Source: Terriglobia bacterium (GTDB taxonomy: Bacteria; Acidobacteriota; Terriglobia; Terriglobales; Acidobacteriaceae). Taken from it: a stretch of DNA of 64,000 nt. Made by a program: the position numbers and the translations under genes. Within the stretch, counting starts at the first letter, position 1. Every line of letters begins with the position of its first letter. Under the pieces are notes generated by a model. It did no database searches, had not been told where the DNA came from, and was given only the letters and a program-made list of their open reading frames with translations. The DNA lies in contig JAIQGL010000009.1 of the NCBI GenBank assembly GCA_020072585.1, positions 93,585 to 157,584 on the forward strand, in the 5' to 3' direction. Positions 17,338-25,160 of the stretch are shown here, piece by piece.

Positions 17338-17892
17338 ATGAAACTCGCCGAACTGATGCCGCGGTATGACGTAAGGGCCGCTTACTCAATGCGCATCAAC
17401 GCGCCACCGCAGCGGGTTTGGGAGGAGATCATGAATGCCGACTTCTCAGACCTGCCCGTCGCGCGCCGCCTGATGGCCTTGCGCACATTCGGCCGGCGCA
17501 AACATCCAGCAGGCGAGCCGCGGACCCTGGGGAAGATAGGCTCGCGCGGAGCGGGCGGATTTCTGGAAATCGCACGCGTGCCGGAACAGGAAATCGTGCT
17601 GGCCATCGTTGGCCGCTTCTGGCGTCCTGACGCGCCGGTACTGCGCGATTGGAAGCCGGAAGAGTTTTCTGCTATCGCGCCGCAGGGCATGGCCAAGGCA
17701 GGCTGGAATTTTTATCTTGTCCCCGCTGAAGGCGCTACCGAACTCAGCACGGAGACCCGTGTGCAATGTTGCGGCCAGAGCGCGCGCTTCAAGTTTCGGC
17801 TCTACTGGACTCTGATTGGATTTTTCTCCGGCTGGATTCGCAAAGAGATGCTGCGGATGATAAAGCGCAGCAGCGAACGGCCTTTGGCCTAG
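17338..17892 (+). CDS. SRPBCC-superfamily (polyketide cyclase-like) protein
   Basis: A 184-residue helix-grip fold candidate. Residues 15-45 (VRAAYSMRINAPPQRVWEEI) match the usual first strand and helix of SRPBCC domains. Strand-rich segments GAGGFLEIARVPEQEIVLAIVG and WNFYLVPAEGATELSTETRVQC follow, then a final helix around FFSGWIRKEMLRMIKRSSE. SRPBCC proteins bind hydrophobic ligands in a central cavity; the ligand here is unknown. AGGAGG-like sequence runs nearly into the ATG at 17338, so translation might start a few codons later (ATG at 17356). No partner genes. Confidence 0.7.
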   Translation: MKLAELMPRYDVRAAYSMRINAPPQRVWEEIMNADFSDLPVARRLMALRTFGRRKHPAGEPRTLGKIGSRGAGGFLEIARVPEQEIVLAIVGRFWRPDAPVLRDWKPEEFSAIAPQGMAKAGWNFYLVPAEGATELSTETRVQCCGQSARFKFRLYWTLIGFFSGWIRKEMLRMIKRSSERPLA

Positions 17893-18110
17893 TCTGAAGC
17901 TCCACAGATTTTTTTGCGGATTCGCACCAGGGGAACCTTAGGTTCCCGAGTGGCCGCTCGCGCCCGCTTTCTCCTCTGATTTTCCGCAGCTCTCAAAATT
18001 CCAGAGCTGCCCGTTAAAAAACGGGCCACACCTGCGGCGCTTTGTCTCATCTAGATAGGAGGAACCTAAAAAAACAATCCAATACAAATCACACAGGGGG
18101 ATTGAACAGC

Positions 18111-18281
18111 ATGGAAGACCGCAACAAGATGGACCAGCAGAGCAACCGCCCGAGCCGCGTCCAAGAGACAGGAAAGAAACCGGCGCAGGGTGCGAAGGAC
18201 ATCAACCGCCAGCAGCATGGCAAAGTGCAGCAAGGCCAGCCGGGCAACATACAGAAAGACAAGGAAAAGAAATCCGCCTAG
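18111..18281 (+). CDS. Small hydrophilic protein (56 aa), unknown function
   Basis: Short, highly charged, Gln- and Lys-rich protein with no hydrophobic segment (for example KDINRQQHGKVQQGQ and QKDKEKKSA). The ATG at 18111 has AGGGGG about 11 bases upstream. The open frame reaches back to 18042, but without a convincing start. The composition is that of intrinsically disordered, hydrophilin-like proteins. Its place upstream of the DUF892 gene, a family tied to stress, makes a stress role possible but unproven. Two small hairpins (17931-17947 and 18011-18026) lie in the upstream gap. Confidence 0.6.
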   Translation: MEDRNKMDQQSNRPSRVQETGKKPAQGAKDINRQQHGKVQQGQPGNIQKDKEKKSA

Positions 18282-18386
18282 CCAACATGCGTGAGGCCTG
18301 GAGATCGTTCGTCGCGAACACCGCTGACACGATGAGACAAATCAACCAATATCCAACCAAAGCGGAACCAAAAAGGAGAACTACCG

Positions 18387-18884
18387 ATGGACATGGAATC
18401 CTTGAAAGACCTTTTTATTGAAGAGTTGAAAGACCTTTATTCGGCGGAAAACCAGATACTGAAAGCGCTGCCCAAGATGATCAGGAAGGCAACTTCACCT
18501 GAGTTGAAGAGCGGCTTTGAGCAGCACCTGAAAGAAACCGAGGTACAGGTGGAGCGGCTGGAAAAGATTTTCCAGGAACTTGAGCAGAGTCCCAAGGGCA
18601 AGAAGTGCAAAGGTATGGAAGGCGTGATTGCCGACGGGAAAGAGCTGATGGAAGAAGAAGCCGAGCCCGAGGTGATGGATGCAGGCTTGATTGGAGCCGC
18701 GCAGCACGTGGAGCACTATGAGATAGCCGGCTACGGATGCGTGAGAACGTATGCCGAATTGCTGGGCTACCATGATTTTGCCAAACTGCTCCAGAAAACC
18801 CTGGATGAAGAAAGAGCTACTGACGAGAAACTGACGGAGCTGGCACGCAACATCAACGTGGAAGCGGCAAGAACAGCAGCCTAG
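18387..18884 (+). CDS. DUF892 ferritin-like protein (YciF/YciE type)
   Basis: Four-helix ferritin-like protein, 165 residues, of the YciF family that is induced by stress in enteric bacteria. SLKDLFIEELKDLYSAENQILKALPKM opens helix A with the family's Glu residues. HLKETEVQVERLEKIFQEL forms helix B. AAQHVEHYEIAGYGCVRTYAELLGYHD gives helix C with a His and Glu metal-ligand pattern, and LDEERATDEKLTELARNIN gives helix D. The ligands suggest a di-iron site; activity is unproven. AAGGAGAA precedes the ATG. A perfect intrinsic terminator follows the stop. Confidence 0.92.
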   Translation: MDMESLKDLFIEELKDLYSAENQILKALPKMIRKATSPELKSGFEQHLKETEVQVERLEKIFQELEQSPKGKKCKGMEGVIADGKELMEEEAEPEVMDAGLIGAAQHVEHYEIAGYGCVRTYAELLGYHDFAKLLQKTLDEERATDEKLTELARNINVEAARTAA

Positions 18885-18901
18885 TTGCCGCGGCAGGATG
18901 C

Positions 18902-18939
18902 AAAACCTTGTGTCTCATTGAGGGGCACAAGGTTTTTTG
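18902..18939 (+). terminator. Rho-independent terminator after DUF892 gene
   Basis: AAAACCTTGTG at 18902-18912 pairs perfectly with CACAAGGTTTT at 18926-18936, followed by further T residues. Confidence 0.92.
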
Positions 18940-19013
18940 CGCAGTCAAAACCTACCACAGAGGCACGGAGGCACGGAGAACAGCAAAAAGTAGGGCAGAA
19001 AGCTTACCGGGAA

Positions 19014-19047
19014 TAAAAACCCGCCTGCCCAGGCTGGTCTAGGCGGG
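19014..19047 (-). terminator. Rho-independent terminator for the 105-aa protein gene
   Basis: Read on the minus strand, ACCCGCC and GGCGGGT form the stem and TTTTATT follows. It lies just downstream of the gene whose stop is at 19061, which supports that gene being expressed. Confidence 0.85.
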
Positions 19048-19060
19048 TTGCGGGCTGAAT

Positions 19061-19378
19061 TTAGTGTTTTCGTCGCTGTTTGGGGAGTGGCGTTTTGAGC
19101 CGCTTTTCAATGGCAACGCGAACTTTGCCGAAGGTCCCCCAATCGTCCAGCTCAGCCGTATGGAGCGGGGAGAGCAGGACCGTGTTGATTTCAACCTGAA
19201 CTTCCTGGGTGAGTCCCCGCAGTTCTGCAAGGTCTTTGCGGTTGAAGACGCTGATTTCCGATAGTTCGTCGAGCCGTTGAATCACGAAGTGGAAGGAGCG
19301 GTTGAGCAGGAACATGGAGCGGTAAAGGTCCATTCGTTCCGCGCTGGTAAAATTCAGATCAGCCAAGTTTGCCTCCAT
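19061..19378 (-). CDS. Small helical protein (105 aa), unknown function
   Basis: Mostly alpha-helical, soluble protein. The middle reads RSMFLLNRSFHFVIQRLDEL and NRKDLAELRGLTQEVQVEIN, followed by a basic C-terminus (KQRRKH). There are no membrane segments or Cys. The start is ATG at 19378, with a weak upstream ribosome binding site. A perfect terminator on the same strand follows the stop, and a large hairpin (19397-19431) lies 18 bases upstream of the start, so the transcript may be regulated in its leader. No family is recognised. Confidence 0.65.
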   Translation of the reverse strand: MEANLADLNFTSAERMDLYRSMFLLNRSFHFVIQRLDELSEISVFNRKDLAELRGLTQEVQVEINTVLLSPLHTAELDDWGTFGKVRVAIEKRLKTPLPKQRRKH

Positions 19379-19396
19379 TGAAGGTAGATTTGGTCA

Positions 19397-19440
19397 GGAC
19401 GCGTTCGGTGTTCATAGCACCGGGCGCGTCCGTCTTTTTA
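19397..19440. other. Two-part hairpin upstream of the 105-aa protein gene
   Basis: GGACGCG/CGCGTCC (19397-19403 and 19425-19431) encloses CGGTG/CACCG (19406-19410 and 19418-19422). On the plus strand CTTTTTA follows, as in a terminator, but no plus-strand gene ends nearby. On the minus strand it would sit in the 5' leader of the gene at 19061-19378. Confidence 0.55.
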
Positions 19441-19560
19441 TGTAATGGATTTGGTGGAGAGATGCAACGAAAAAAGAGCGAAGTTTGAAGAAACGAACAA
19501 TGTAAAGCGCGTGATGAATAATGTGAAGCGAATGCTTTAGATTGTGAAGTGGAAGAGTTC

Positions 19561-19620
19561 GCCGCAGATTACGCAGATGGGCGCAGATGAGGAAAAATCT
19601 TCACCGCGGAGGCGCGGAGA
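19561..19620. repeat. Dispersed repeat R3 followed by a GGAGGC(A/G)CGGAG motif
   Basis: GCCGCAGATTACGCAGATGG and GCGCAGATGAGG are followed by CACCGCGGAGGCGCGGAGA. The same pair of motifs in the same order occurs at 22447-22507. The surrounding gap 19441-19769 holds no supported gene. Confidence 0.65.
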
Positions 19621-19769
19621 ATGGCGATGGGGTTTTATAAGATAAGGCGGAGGTGGATTTCTGCTGGACGCAAAGCATAGAATCTCAGGAACCTAAAGGC
19701 TGCCAATTAAGGCAGCCCGGACCTAGATATTCAAGAAGTGAAACAAGGCACAGAAAGGCGGCCATATTC

Positions 19770-20111
19770 GTGGCTGAGGAAAAACCATCTTTTCTCCAAA
19801 TACTCGCGGGTAGGTCTTCAGCGGGAACTGGTTTACTTTTTGATCCATTTCTGATCACTGATCGCGTCTACAAAGACCAGCAACTAAATCTAGACGGATA
19901 CACTTTTAAAAACTGCGCTTTTATCAACTGCCATCTTGCTATTTCCAATGCTAATTTTAGCTTGGACAAATGCTATTTCCAGAACAGCCGCGTGTTCTTA
20001 TCTGGAAATGCTTTGAAGACGGTTAAGCTCACGGCGCTCTTTGCAAGAATGGAGATTCCTGACAGCATGCGTGCTCAGCTAGACCCAGATAACGCGGTGA
20101 CAATTATATGA
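19770..20111 (+). CDS. Unknown protein (113 aa), AT-richer than neighbours
   Basis: The GTG at 19770, preceded by AAAGGCGG, is the best start; the open frame upstream to 19653 runs through repeat DNA. Residues about 40-85 alternate short hydrophobic and polar steps (FKNCAFINCHLAISNANFSL, then KCYFQNSRVFLSGNAL). This is the pattern of a short right-handed beta-helix of the pentapeptide type. Four Cys or Asn positions recur at about five- to ten-residue spacing. The ATGA overlap with the next gene shows they are an operon. Base composition is lower in GC than the flanks, which suggests recent acquisition. Function unknown. Confidence 0.55.
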   Translation: MAEEKPSFLQILAGRSSAGTGLLFDPFLITDRVYKDQQLNLDGYTFKNCAFINCHLAISNANFSLDKCYFQNSRVFLSGNALKTVKLTALFARMEIPDSMRAQLDPDNAVTII

Positions 20112-20689
20112 GCTGGCTGGCTACTTTAACTAAATCTGTATCGGCGAAAATTGAAGGCAAAAACGTGGCCGTTGCAATCCTTGTTGGCTTCAGTGCTTTC
20201 GCTGTATGGATAGGACTTGGCTCATATGCCGGACATCCAATCCTGTCGACCGTGCTCACCGTCACCGGCCTTGCTATCGTAGTAGTTGTTACTGTAGCGC
20301 TCTTGCTGATAAAACCGCAGCCATCAGAAATTAGCGAAAAGGCACTCGTAATAAAACGTGATTTGTTCTGGGCTGAGGGCATGCAAACTTCTCAGGAGAT
20401 TGTGGAGATTCTGAGAGAAGCTCATAATATTCGAGATCTTCCGGAACCAGTCGCTATCGTAAAAGGATCCGCAACAAACCCTGCTGATTATCATCCAATT
20501 TCATCAGCGGACGCCGCACAGTTAGTGCGCACTGACCATGATCAAATTAATCAGATGCTTTCTCAAGAGGGAGCAAGAATAATTGGATCCATTTCAGCAT
20601 CAAGGATGGCCGCGTTGAGATCCGGAAAGGATGCCTCCGCCCTTTCCACGACGGCAAGCGCTGCTCATGATAAGGATGTTAAGGGCTAA
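20108..20689 (+). CDS. Two-span membrane protein (193 aa), unknown function
   Basis: The ATG overlaps the upstream stop (ATGA). Residues 20-41 and 47-68 form two membrane segments (VAVAILVGFSAFAVWIGLG and VLTVTGLAIVVVVTVALLLI). The cytoplasmic remainder is polar and helical, with EKALVIKRDLFWAEGMQTSQ and AQLVRTDHDQINQMLSQEG, and ends in a Ser/Thr/Ala-rich tail. Composition is AT-rich like the partner gene. No family is recognised. The pair looks like an accessory two-gene unit; any defence or toxin role would be speculation. Confidence 0.65.
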   Translation: MSWLATLTKSVSAKIEGKNVAVAILVGFSAFAVWIGLGSYAGHPILSTVLTVTGLAIVVVVTVALLLIKPQPSEISEKALVIKRDLFWAEGMQTSQEIVEILREAHNIRDLPEPVAIVKGSATNPADYHPISSADAAQLVRTDHDQINQMLSQEGARIIGSISASRMAALRSGKDASALSTTASAAHDKDVKG

Positions 20690-20769
20690 ATGGGTGATGC
20701 CATTCTCCAAAGGGAATAATTCTGCGTTTTTCTCTTGATTTTCTCCCCATGTTCGCTTAAGATGAGGGT

Positions 20770-21179
20770 GGTTTCAGACGGGAGCGGCGCCGGCTGAAAC
20801 GTGTCCTGCCAAGCCGATGGCAAGAAGAGCGGAGACCCGACCGGGAATCCCAAAAAGGCCTGCAACTTTGTGAGTGCTGAGGGGCATTCGTGACGTCCCC
20901 AGATACCACACCCCGGACGTTATACGTGTATCTAAAACAGCCATTAGTTATTAGCCTTTAGCGGTTAGCCTTGTGTTTTAGCTGTACGCACGATTCCAAC
21001 CCCGAAAAATGTGCTAATCAACCAGATATAAAACCGTCTGGACCGCGCTCCCTTTTGATCAGAATAGGCAACATTGCCCACGAATCAAAAGCCACAGCCG
21101 AGGGCGGCTGTGCCACACGAATATGTAAGCCATAAAAATTTGGAAATCAGAGCCACCCCAATACGGGTGGCTTTTTTAT
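20770..21179 (+). ncRNA. Possible long structured leader RNA ahead of the predicted nuclease gene
   Basis: The 500-bp gap between 20689 and 21190 has no gene but many inverted repeats: GTTTCAG/CTGAAAC (20771-20800), TGCCA/TGGCA (20807-20822), CCAGA/TCTGG (21022-21041), CTTTTGAT/ATCAAAAG enclosing GGCA/TGCC (21052-21091) and CACAGCC/GGCTGTG (21093-21112). They end with an intrinsic terminator at 21151. The density of stems suggests a structured RNA or attenuator. The first part (about 20740-20910) could be a separate small RNA. I do not recognise a known riboswitch. No promoter was identified. Confidence 0.4.
21151..21179 (+). terminator. Intrinsic terminator placed just before a start codon
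   Basis: AGCCACCC (21151-21158) pairs with GGGTGGCT (21165-21172), followed by TTTTTATT. The ribosome binding site GGAGCG starts right after it and the ATG of the nuclease-like gene is at 21190. A terminator here would stop any transcript coming from upstream. It is therefore either the end of an RNA gene or the off-switch of an attenuator. Confidence 0.85.
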
Positions 21180-21189
21180 TGGAGCGAAC

Positions 21190-22008
21190 ATGACAAAGGA
21201 AGAGGTAGTGGCCGCAATCCAGGAATGCACGGCGAGGCTGGGACATGTCCCCAGCTTTCCCGAGCTACAACAGATGAAGGTAAGCAAACGCGCCGTGCGG
21301 ACGAATTTTGGCACGTATACGGGCGCGCTACGGGCCTGCGGGCTGGAACGCCGCGGGTCAGGCTATGAGGTGAGCCAAAAGTCGCTGTTCCTGGACTGGG
21401 CGGGACTGGTCCGCAAACTGGGCAAGGTACCGACCATAACCGATTACGAACTTCACGGAGAATACAGCGTGACACCGCTGATGCGGTGTTATGGAAGCTG
21501 GAAGCAGCTGCCGGAAGGGATGTGGGAGTACGCCAAAAAAGAGGGACTGGAAAGCGAGTGGGAAGATGTTCTGAACATGGTTACCCTGCACCTGGAGCCG
21601 GGAAAGGTGGATGGACGGAGGTCGGCGGCAACGACCTGTCCCACGTTCAAGCCCAGGCGGCTGGCGGACCAACCAATTTACGGTTCGCCTTTGATGCACG
21701 ACGTGCTGTGCCATGCCCCGACGAACGAACAGGGCGTGATTTTTCTGTTTGGCGCGATGGCGCGGGAGCTGGGCTTTAAGGTGTTACGCATACAGACGGA
21801 GTTTCCCGACTGCGAGGCGATGTGGCAGGTGGAGCCGGGACGGTGGCAGAGAGTACGCATTGAATTTGAATACGAGAGCCGGAATTTCCTGGCACATTTT
21901 CATCCGGCGGAGAATTGCGACCTGATCGTGTGCTGGGAGCATAACTGGCAGAATTGCCCGATTGAGGTGCTGGAGTTGAAGACGATGCTGATCAGCACTG
22001 GTCGCTGA
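21190..22008 (+). CDS. Predicted nuclease with two homing-endonuclease-type repeats
   Basis: 272 residues. Residues 3-52 and 66-118 are two copies of a helical repeat found beside homing endonucleases. Each has a helix, then LG(H/K)VP, and an aromatic-Gly step (FGTYTGALRACGL; CYGSWKQLPEGM). Such repeats probably bind DNA. The C-terminal half has FPDCEA (205-210), RVRIEFEYESRNF (221-233) and CDLIVCWEHNW (243-253). That D...ExE layout followed by a hydrophobic DLIVCW strand resembles a PD-(D/E)xK nuclease core, with Asp207 and Glu225/Glu227 as candidate metal ligands. No HNH motif itself is present. The gene stands alone behind a hairpin-rich leader and terminator. Host role unknown: defence, repair or selfish element are all possible. 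Confidence 0.65.
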   Translation: MTKEEVVAAIQECTARLGHVPSFPELQQMKVSKRAVRTNFGTYTGALRACGLERRGSGYEVSQKSLFLDWAGLVRKLGKVPTITDYELHGEYSVTPLMRCYGSWKQLPEGMWEYAKKEGLESEWEDVLNMVTLHLEPGKVDGRRSAATTCPTFKPRRLADQPIYGSPLMHDVLCHAPTNEQGVIFLFGAMARELGFKVLRIQTEFPDCEAMWQVEPGRWQRVRIEFEYESRNFLAHFHPAENCDLIVCWEHNWQNCPIEVLELKTMLISTGR

Positions 22009-22134
22009 TCGGAAAACCTGAAATGCCACCCCTTCCGGTGCTCGATACCCTTATTACACTTACCCACCCTTCTGGCTCGCATACGCTTGCCTTTAGGGTG
22101 GGCTCAATCATTCCGCCCTGTCGGGCTCAGCAGA

Positions 22135-22290
22135 CTAGGGCTTGGCTTTGGCAGCGGCTTTTGCCGCGGGTTTAGCGGCTGGCTTAGCAGCAGCGGGCGT
22201 TTGCAAAGACGCGCGAAGCGCCCGGTTTCTTTCCCGCTTGGCGGCTTGTGATCGGTTGCGCGTGTTTTCGCGGGCATTGAGCTTTGGCAT
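22135..22290 (-). CDS. Small basic Ala/Lys/Pro-rich protein (51 aa)
   Basis: The frame is open to 22410, but the plausible start is ATG at 22290 with GAGAGG about eight bases before it. The first half is very basic (NTRNRSQAAKRERNRALRAS). The second is a repetitive AAAKPAAK tail of the kind found on histone-like and DNA- or RNA-binding proteins. No cysteine or hydrophobic core is seen, so it is likely disordered. A link with nucleic acid is inferred from charge only. It converges with the nuclease-like gene. Confidence 0.55.
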   Translation of the reverse strand: MPKLNARENTRNRSQAAKRERNRALRASLQTPAAAKPAAKPAAKAAAKAKP

Positions 22291-22446
22291 TGGTAGGCCT
22301 CTCGATGGAATGTTCTTCAAAGTATCTGCTTCCATCCTACGCTCTAGAATTGCCAAAATCGCCGAAATTGCCAAAATTGACAATTTGAAAAGCTGCGGGA
22401 CCGCCGGCATCGCCGAGATCGGGCGACATCGAGACGAAGACCTTTT

Positions 22447-22510
22447 TGCCGCAGATTTGCGCAGATGAGCGCAGATGGGAACAAAACCTACTACGGAGGC
22501 ACGGAAAAAA
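22447..22510. repeat. Dispersed repeat R3 with GGAGGCACGGA module
   Basis: GCCGCAGATTTGCGCAGATG and AGCGCAGATGGG precede CTACGGAGGCACGGA. The arrangement matches 19561-19620. No gene is supported in 22411-22655. Confidence 0.65.
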
Positions 22511-22655
22511 GCTTTGAAACACGGAGGAAAGGAATCGCCGAGATCACGCGTGATCGGAAGAGAAACCTCGCAGGCGAGGGCTTCTCAGCTCATGCAAGCC
22601 AAAACCGGGCTTGCACGGGGCCCGACGCCTGCGCTCCACAGTCATTACTACTGTG

Positions 22656-23279
22656 TCACTTGACCACCGCTCCGCTCTTTGCGCTTACGTAGACTGCGTA
22701 GCCGGACTTCTGGTCGCCCCAGTGGACAAGCCACACAGGACCGTCAAAGCGTGAGGCGTTGCCCATGGCCAGCGAAGGCTCTTTGCCGGGATGCCGTTTT
22801 ACCCAGTCGGCGGCCTGCGCCAGCGCCGTCTGGTAGGCGCCGTCGGAGTCAACGCTGAAATCGGCGGTATCAAAGGGCATCGCGCTCTGCGTGGGACCGC
22901 TCCATGGCAGCGCGCGGCCAACACTCACGCCTTTGGCAATGTCCGGATCCTGCGCGGCAACGGCGTAGGTAAAGGTGCGGGCCTCATGCTTGCGCGGCGA
23001 GCCGAAAGTGGCGGTCCACATGGCGGCTTTGCCGGATTCATTCTTTACGCCGGCGACGGTCTTGCTTTCCAGCGTGAGCGGCACCTTGTCAGTGGCCCAC
23101 GCGTGCGCCGATTTGTACATCTCCCAGAAAGCGGTCTTGCCGGAAACGGGACCGGCGGGAACAGAGGCTTTTGCGGCTTCGGCCTCGCCTTTGGGCGACG
23201 CCTTGGGAGGCTGGGAACAGGAGGTGAAAAGCAGAATGCACGCAAGCACGGCTGCGGCCATCAAGCGATTGCTCGACAT
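22656..23279 (-). CDS. Lipoprotein of unknown function, paralogue of the one at 31497
   Basis: The ATG at 23279 starts a lipoprotein signal (AAAVLACILLFTSC, lipidated Cys21); a GTG at 23285 is an alternative. An Ala/Pro-rich linker leads to a domain with AFWEMYKSAHAWATDKVPLT, AMWTATFGSPRKHEARTFTY, and a C-terminal WLVHWGDQKSGYAVYVSAKS. The same order of motifs, a conserved F.SP.R..A..FT(W/Y)A core, occurs in the lipoprotein at 31497-32126. The last strands resemble PepSY-like repeats. Anchored in a membrane facing the periplasm; function unknown. Confidence 0.75.
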   Translation of the reverse strand: MSSNRLMAAAVLACILLFTSCSQPPKASPKGEAEAAKASVPAGPVSGKTAFWEMYKSAHAWATDKVPLTLESKTVAGVKNESGKAAMWTATFGSPRKHEARTFTYAVAAQDPDIAKGVSVGRALPWSGPTQSAMPFDTADFSVDSDGAYQTALAQAADWVKRHPGKEPSLAMGNASRFDGPVWLVHWGDQKSGYAVYVSAKSGAVVK

Positions 23280-23406
23280 AGGCACCTACATTTCTGTCAC
23301 CGCGCGGCGCGTATATGAAGATTCTATGCCTGCTTATATGGGGATAGACAAGCACAAAATGAATTGCGGAAACACATGTCGGCATCGGTTGATTGACGGA
23401 TTCGCG

Positions 23407-23500
23407 GGCGAGGCCGACTTGCGCGCCGAGCCCTAATGTGGCAGGAGCAGAAGGATGATGGCTATCGCGGCAAAAATTAAGCGACTTGGAGCGCAGCGAC
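23407..23500. repeat. Dispersed repeat R1
   Basis: It starts with GGCGAGGCCGACTTGCGCGC and CGAGCC, then GGAGCAG, and ends with a diverged GACTTGGAGCGCAGCGACC. Related copies lie at 32956-33045 (inverted), 35304, 35406 and 56435. The rest of the 340-bp gap 23280-23619 holds no gene. Confidence 0.75.
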
Positions 23501-23619
23501 CGAATCAAAGGTCTTGCCGCCCAATGCGCCTTTCGACCATTGGCCTGCCGCTTGTAACCGCTTGGATTCTCTGCCCTTTAGCGCGGGGGAAAGGATGCTA
23601 ATATAAACCAAGGACAGAC

Positions 23620-25113
23620 ATGCCTTTAAAAACATTATTCCTGAATCCTCCGTCGTTTGAGAATTTTGACGGTGGCGCCAGCTCACGCTGGCCTGCCACA
23701 CGCGAGATTGAATCCTACTGGTATCCGGTATGGCTGGCGTATCCGGCCGGGATGCTGGAGGGCTCACGCCTGCTGGACGCGCCACCTCACCATGTGAGCG
23801 CGGAAGAGACCATTGAACTGGGCAAACAATATGAGTTCCTGGTGCTCTTTACATCGACGCCCGGATTCCCCGGCGACATCAAGCTGGTCACCAAGATGAA
23901 GGAAGCGAACCCCAAGCTGAAGATCGCGTTTGTGGGACCGCATGTGACCACGCTGCCGGAGCGCTCATTGAATGACTGCGCGGCCATCGACTTTGTCTGC
24001 CGCCGCGAGTTTGATTACTCCGTGGTGGAGTACGCCAACGGCAAGCCGCTGAGCGAGATCATTGGAATATCGTACCGGGACGCGCATGGGAAAGTGGTCC
24101 ATAACGCCGACCGTCCGGATGTGATGGACCTGGATTCATTGCCGGATGTGACCGACGTTTACTATCGCGACATGGACGTGCGCCGGTATAACGTGCCGTT
24201 TCTGCTTTATCCGTTTGTGGCGCTGTACACCACACGCGGCTGCCCGGCGCAATGCACTTTCTGCCTGTGGCCCCAGACGCTGAGCGGACATCCGTGGAGA
24301 AAGCGGTCAACGGACGCGGTGGCGCGCGAGATGGCCAAAGCAAAAGAATACTGGCCTTACGTGAAGGAATATTTCTTTGACGATGACACGTTCAACATCC
24401 AGAAGGCGCGCACGGTTGAGCTGTGCGGCAAGCTGAAGCCGCTGAACCTGACGTGGAGCTGCACGTCGCGCGTGACCACGGACTACGAGACGCTGAAAGC
24501 CCAGAAAGAAGCGGGCTGTAGGCTGCTGATCGTCGGGTATGAATCGGGCGATCCGCAGATTCTGAAGAACATCAAGAAGGGCGCAACCGTCGAGCGCGCA
24601 CGCCAGTTCACCAAAGACACCAAGAAGCTGGGGCTCAAGGTGCACGGAGACTTCATTCTGGGGCTGCCGGGCGAGAGCCGCGAATCGATCCGCCGCACCA
24701 TTGACTTCGCCAAAGAGCTGGACGTGGAGACGATCCAGGTGTCGATTGCGCACGCTTATCCTGGCACAGAGATGTATGACTTTGCCAAGAAGAATGGATT
24801 TATCGTCGGCACGGAGCGGATGGTTGACGACGGCGGGCACCAGGTGGCGCAGATTGAATATCCAGGTCTTCCGCGCGAGCACGTAATGGAGATGGTGCAC
24901 AAGTTTTACGACGAATATTATTTCCGTCCGAAGGCCGTCTTCCGCATTGTTCGCAAGGCCGTGTTTAACGGCGAAGAGCGCAAGCGGCTGTACAAGGAAG
25001 CCAAGTCATTCATGAAGCTGCGCGCCGCGCGTAACAAAGCTACCAAAGAGCTGGTGGCCGCAAAGCAGACCGCCAGTGACAAACAGCGCAGGGCTGAAGT
25101 CGCCGGAGACTAG
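23620..25113 (+). CDS. hpnJ: Hopanoid biosynthesis radical SAM protein HpnJ
   Basis: B12-binding-type radical SAM enzyme, 497 residues. The N-terminus (TLFLNPPSFENFDGG, then IESYWYPVWLAYPAGMLEGS) matches the HpnJ family, which works on the side chain of bacteriohopanetetrol to form the cyclitol ether group. The radical SAM cluster motif is CPAQCTFC at about residues 208-215, followed by LWPQT. FFDDDTFN, VGYESGDPQILKNIKKG and GLPGESRESIRRTIDFAKEL are usual downstream motifs. A Lys-rich tail closes it. AAGGA precedes the ATG. A 33-residue membrane peptide and two half-DMT transporters follow on the same strand, suggesting an operon for an outer-membrane or hopanoid lipid. hpnH and shc are not in the window. 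Confidence 0.85.
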   Translation: MPLKTLFLNPPSFENFDGGASSRWPATREIESYWYPVWLAYPAGMLEGSRLLDAPPHHVSAEETIELGKQYEFLVLFTSTPGFPGDIKLVTKMKEANPKLKIAFVGPHVTTLPERSLNDCAAIDFVCRREFDYSVVEYANGKPLSEIIGISYRDAHGKVVHNADRPDVMDLDSLPDVTDVYYRDMDVRRYNVPFLLYPFVALYTTRGCPAQCTFCLWPQTLSGHPWRKRSTDAVAREMAKAKEYWPYVKEYFFDDDTFNIQKARTVELCGKLKPLNLTWSCTSRVTTDYETLKAQKEAGCRLLIVGYESGDPQILKNIKKGATVERARQFTKDTKKLGLKVHGDFILGLPGESRESIRRTIDFAKELDVETIQVSIAHAYPGTEMYDFAKKNGFIVGTERMVDDGGHQVAQIEYPGLPREHVMEMVHKFYDEYYFRPKAVFRIVRKAVFNGEERKRLYKEAKSFMKLRAARNKATKELVAAKQTASDKQRRAEVAGD

Positions 25114-25160
25114 AAGCTGATCTCCTGCTTGCCCGAAGGGTCTTTTACGCGAGGAATGTT

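Noticed and set aside
20740..20910. 6S RNA, c-di-AMP or cobalamin riboswitch
   Set aside because: Several hairpins fit a structured RNA, but the conserved cores of these classes are not visible and the closing stem expected of 6S RNA is weak.
22465..22692. 75-codon plus-strand frame next to the R3 repeat
   Set aside because: It consists of repeat DNA and the antisense end of the lipoprotein gene; no start signal.
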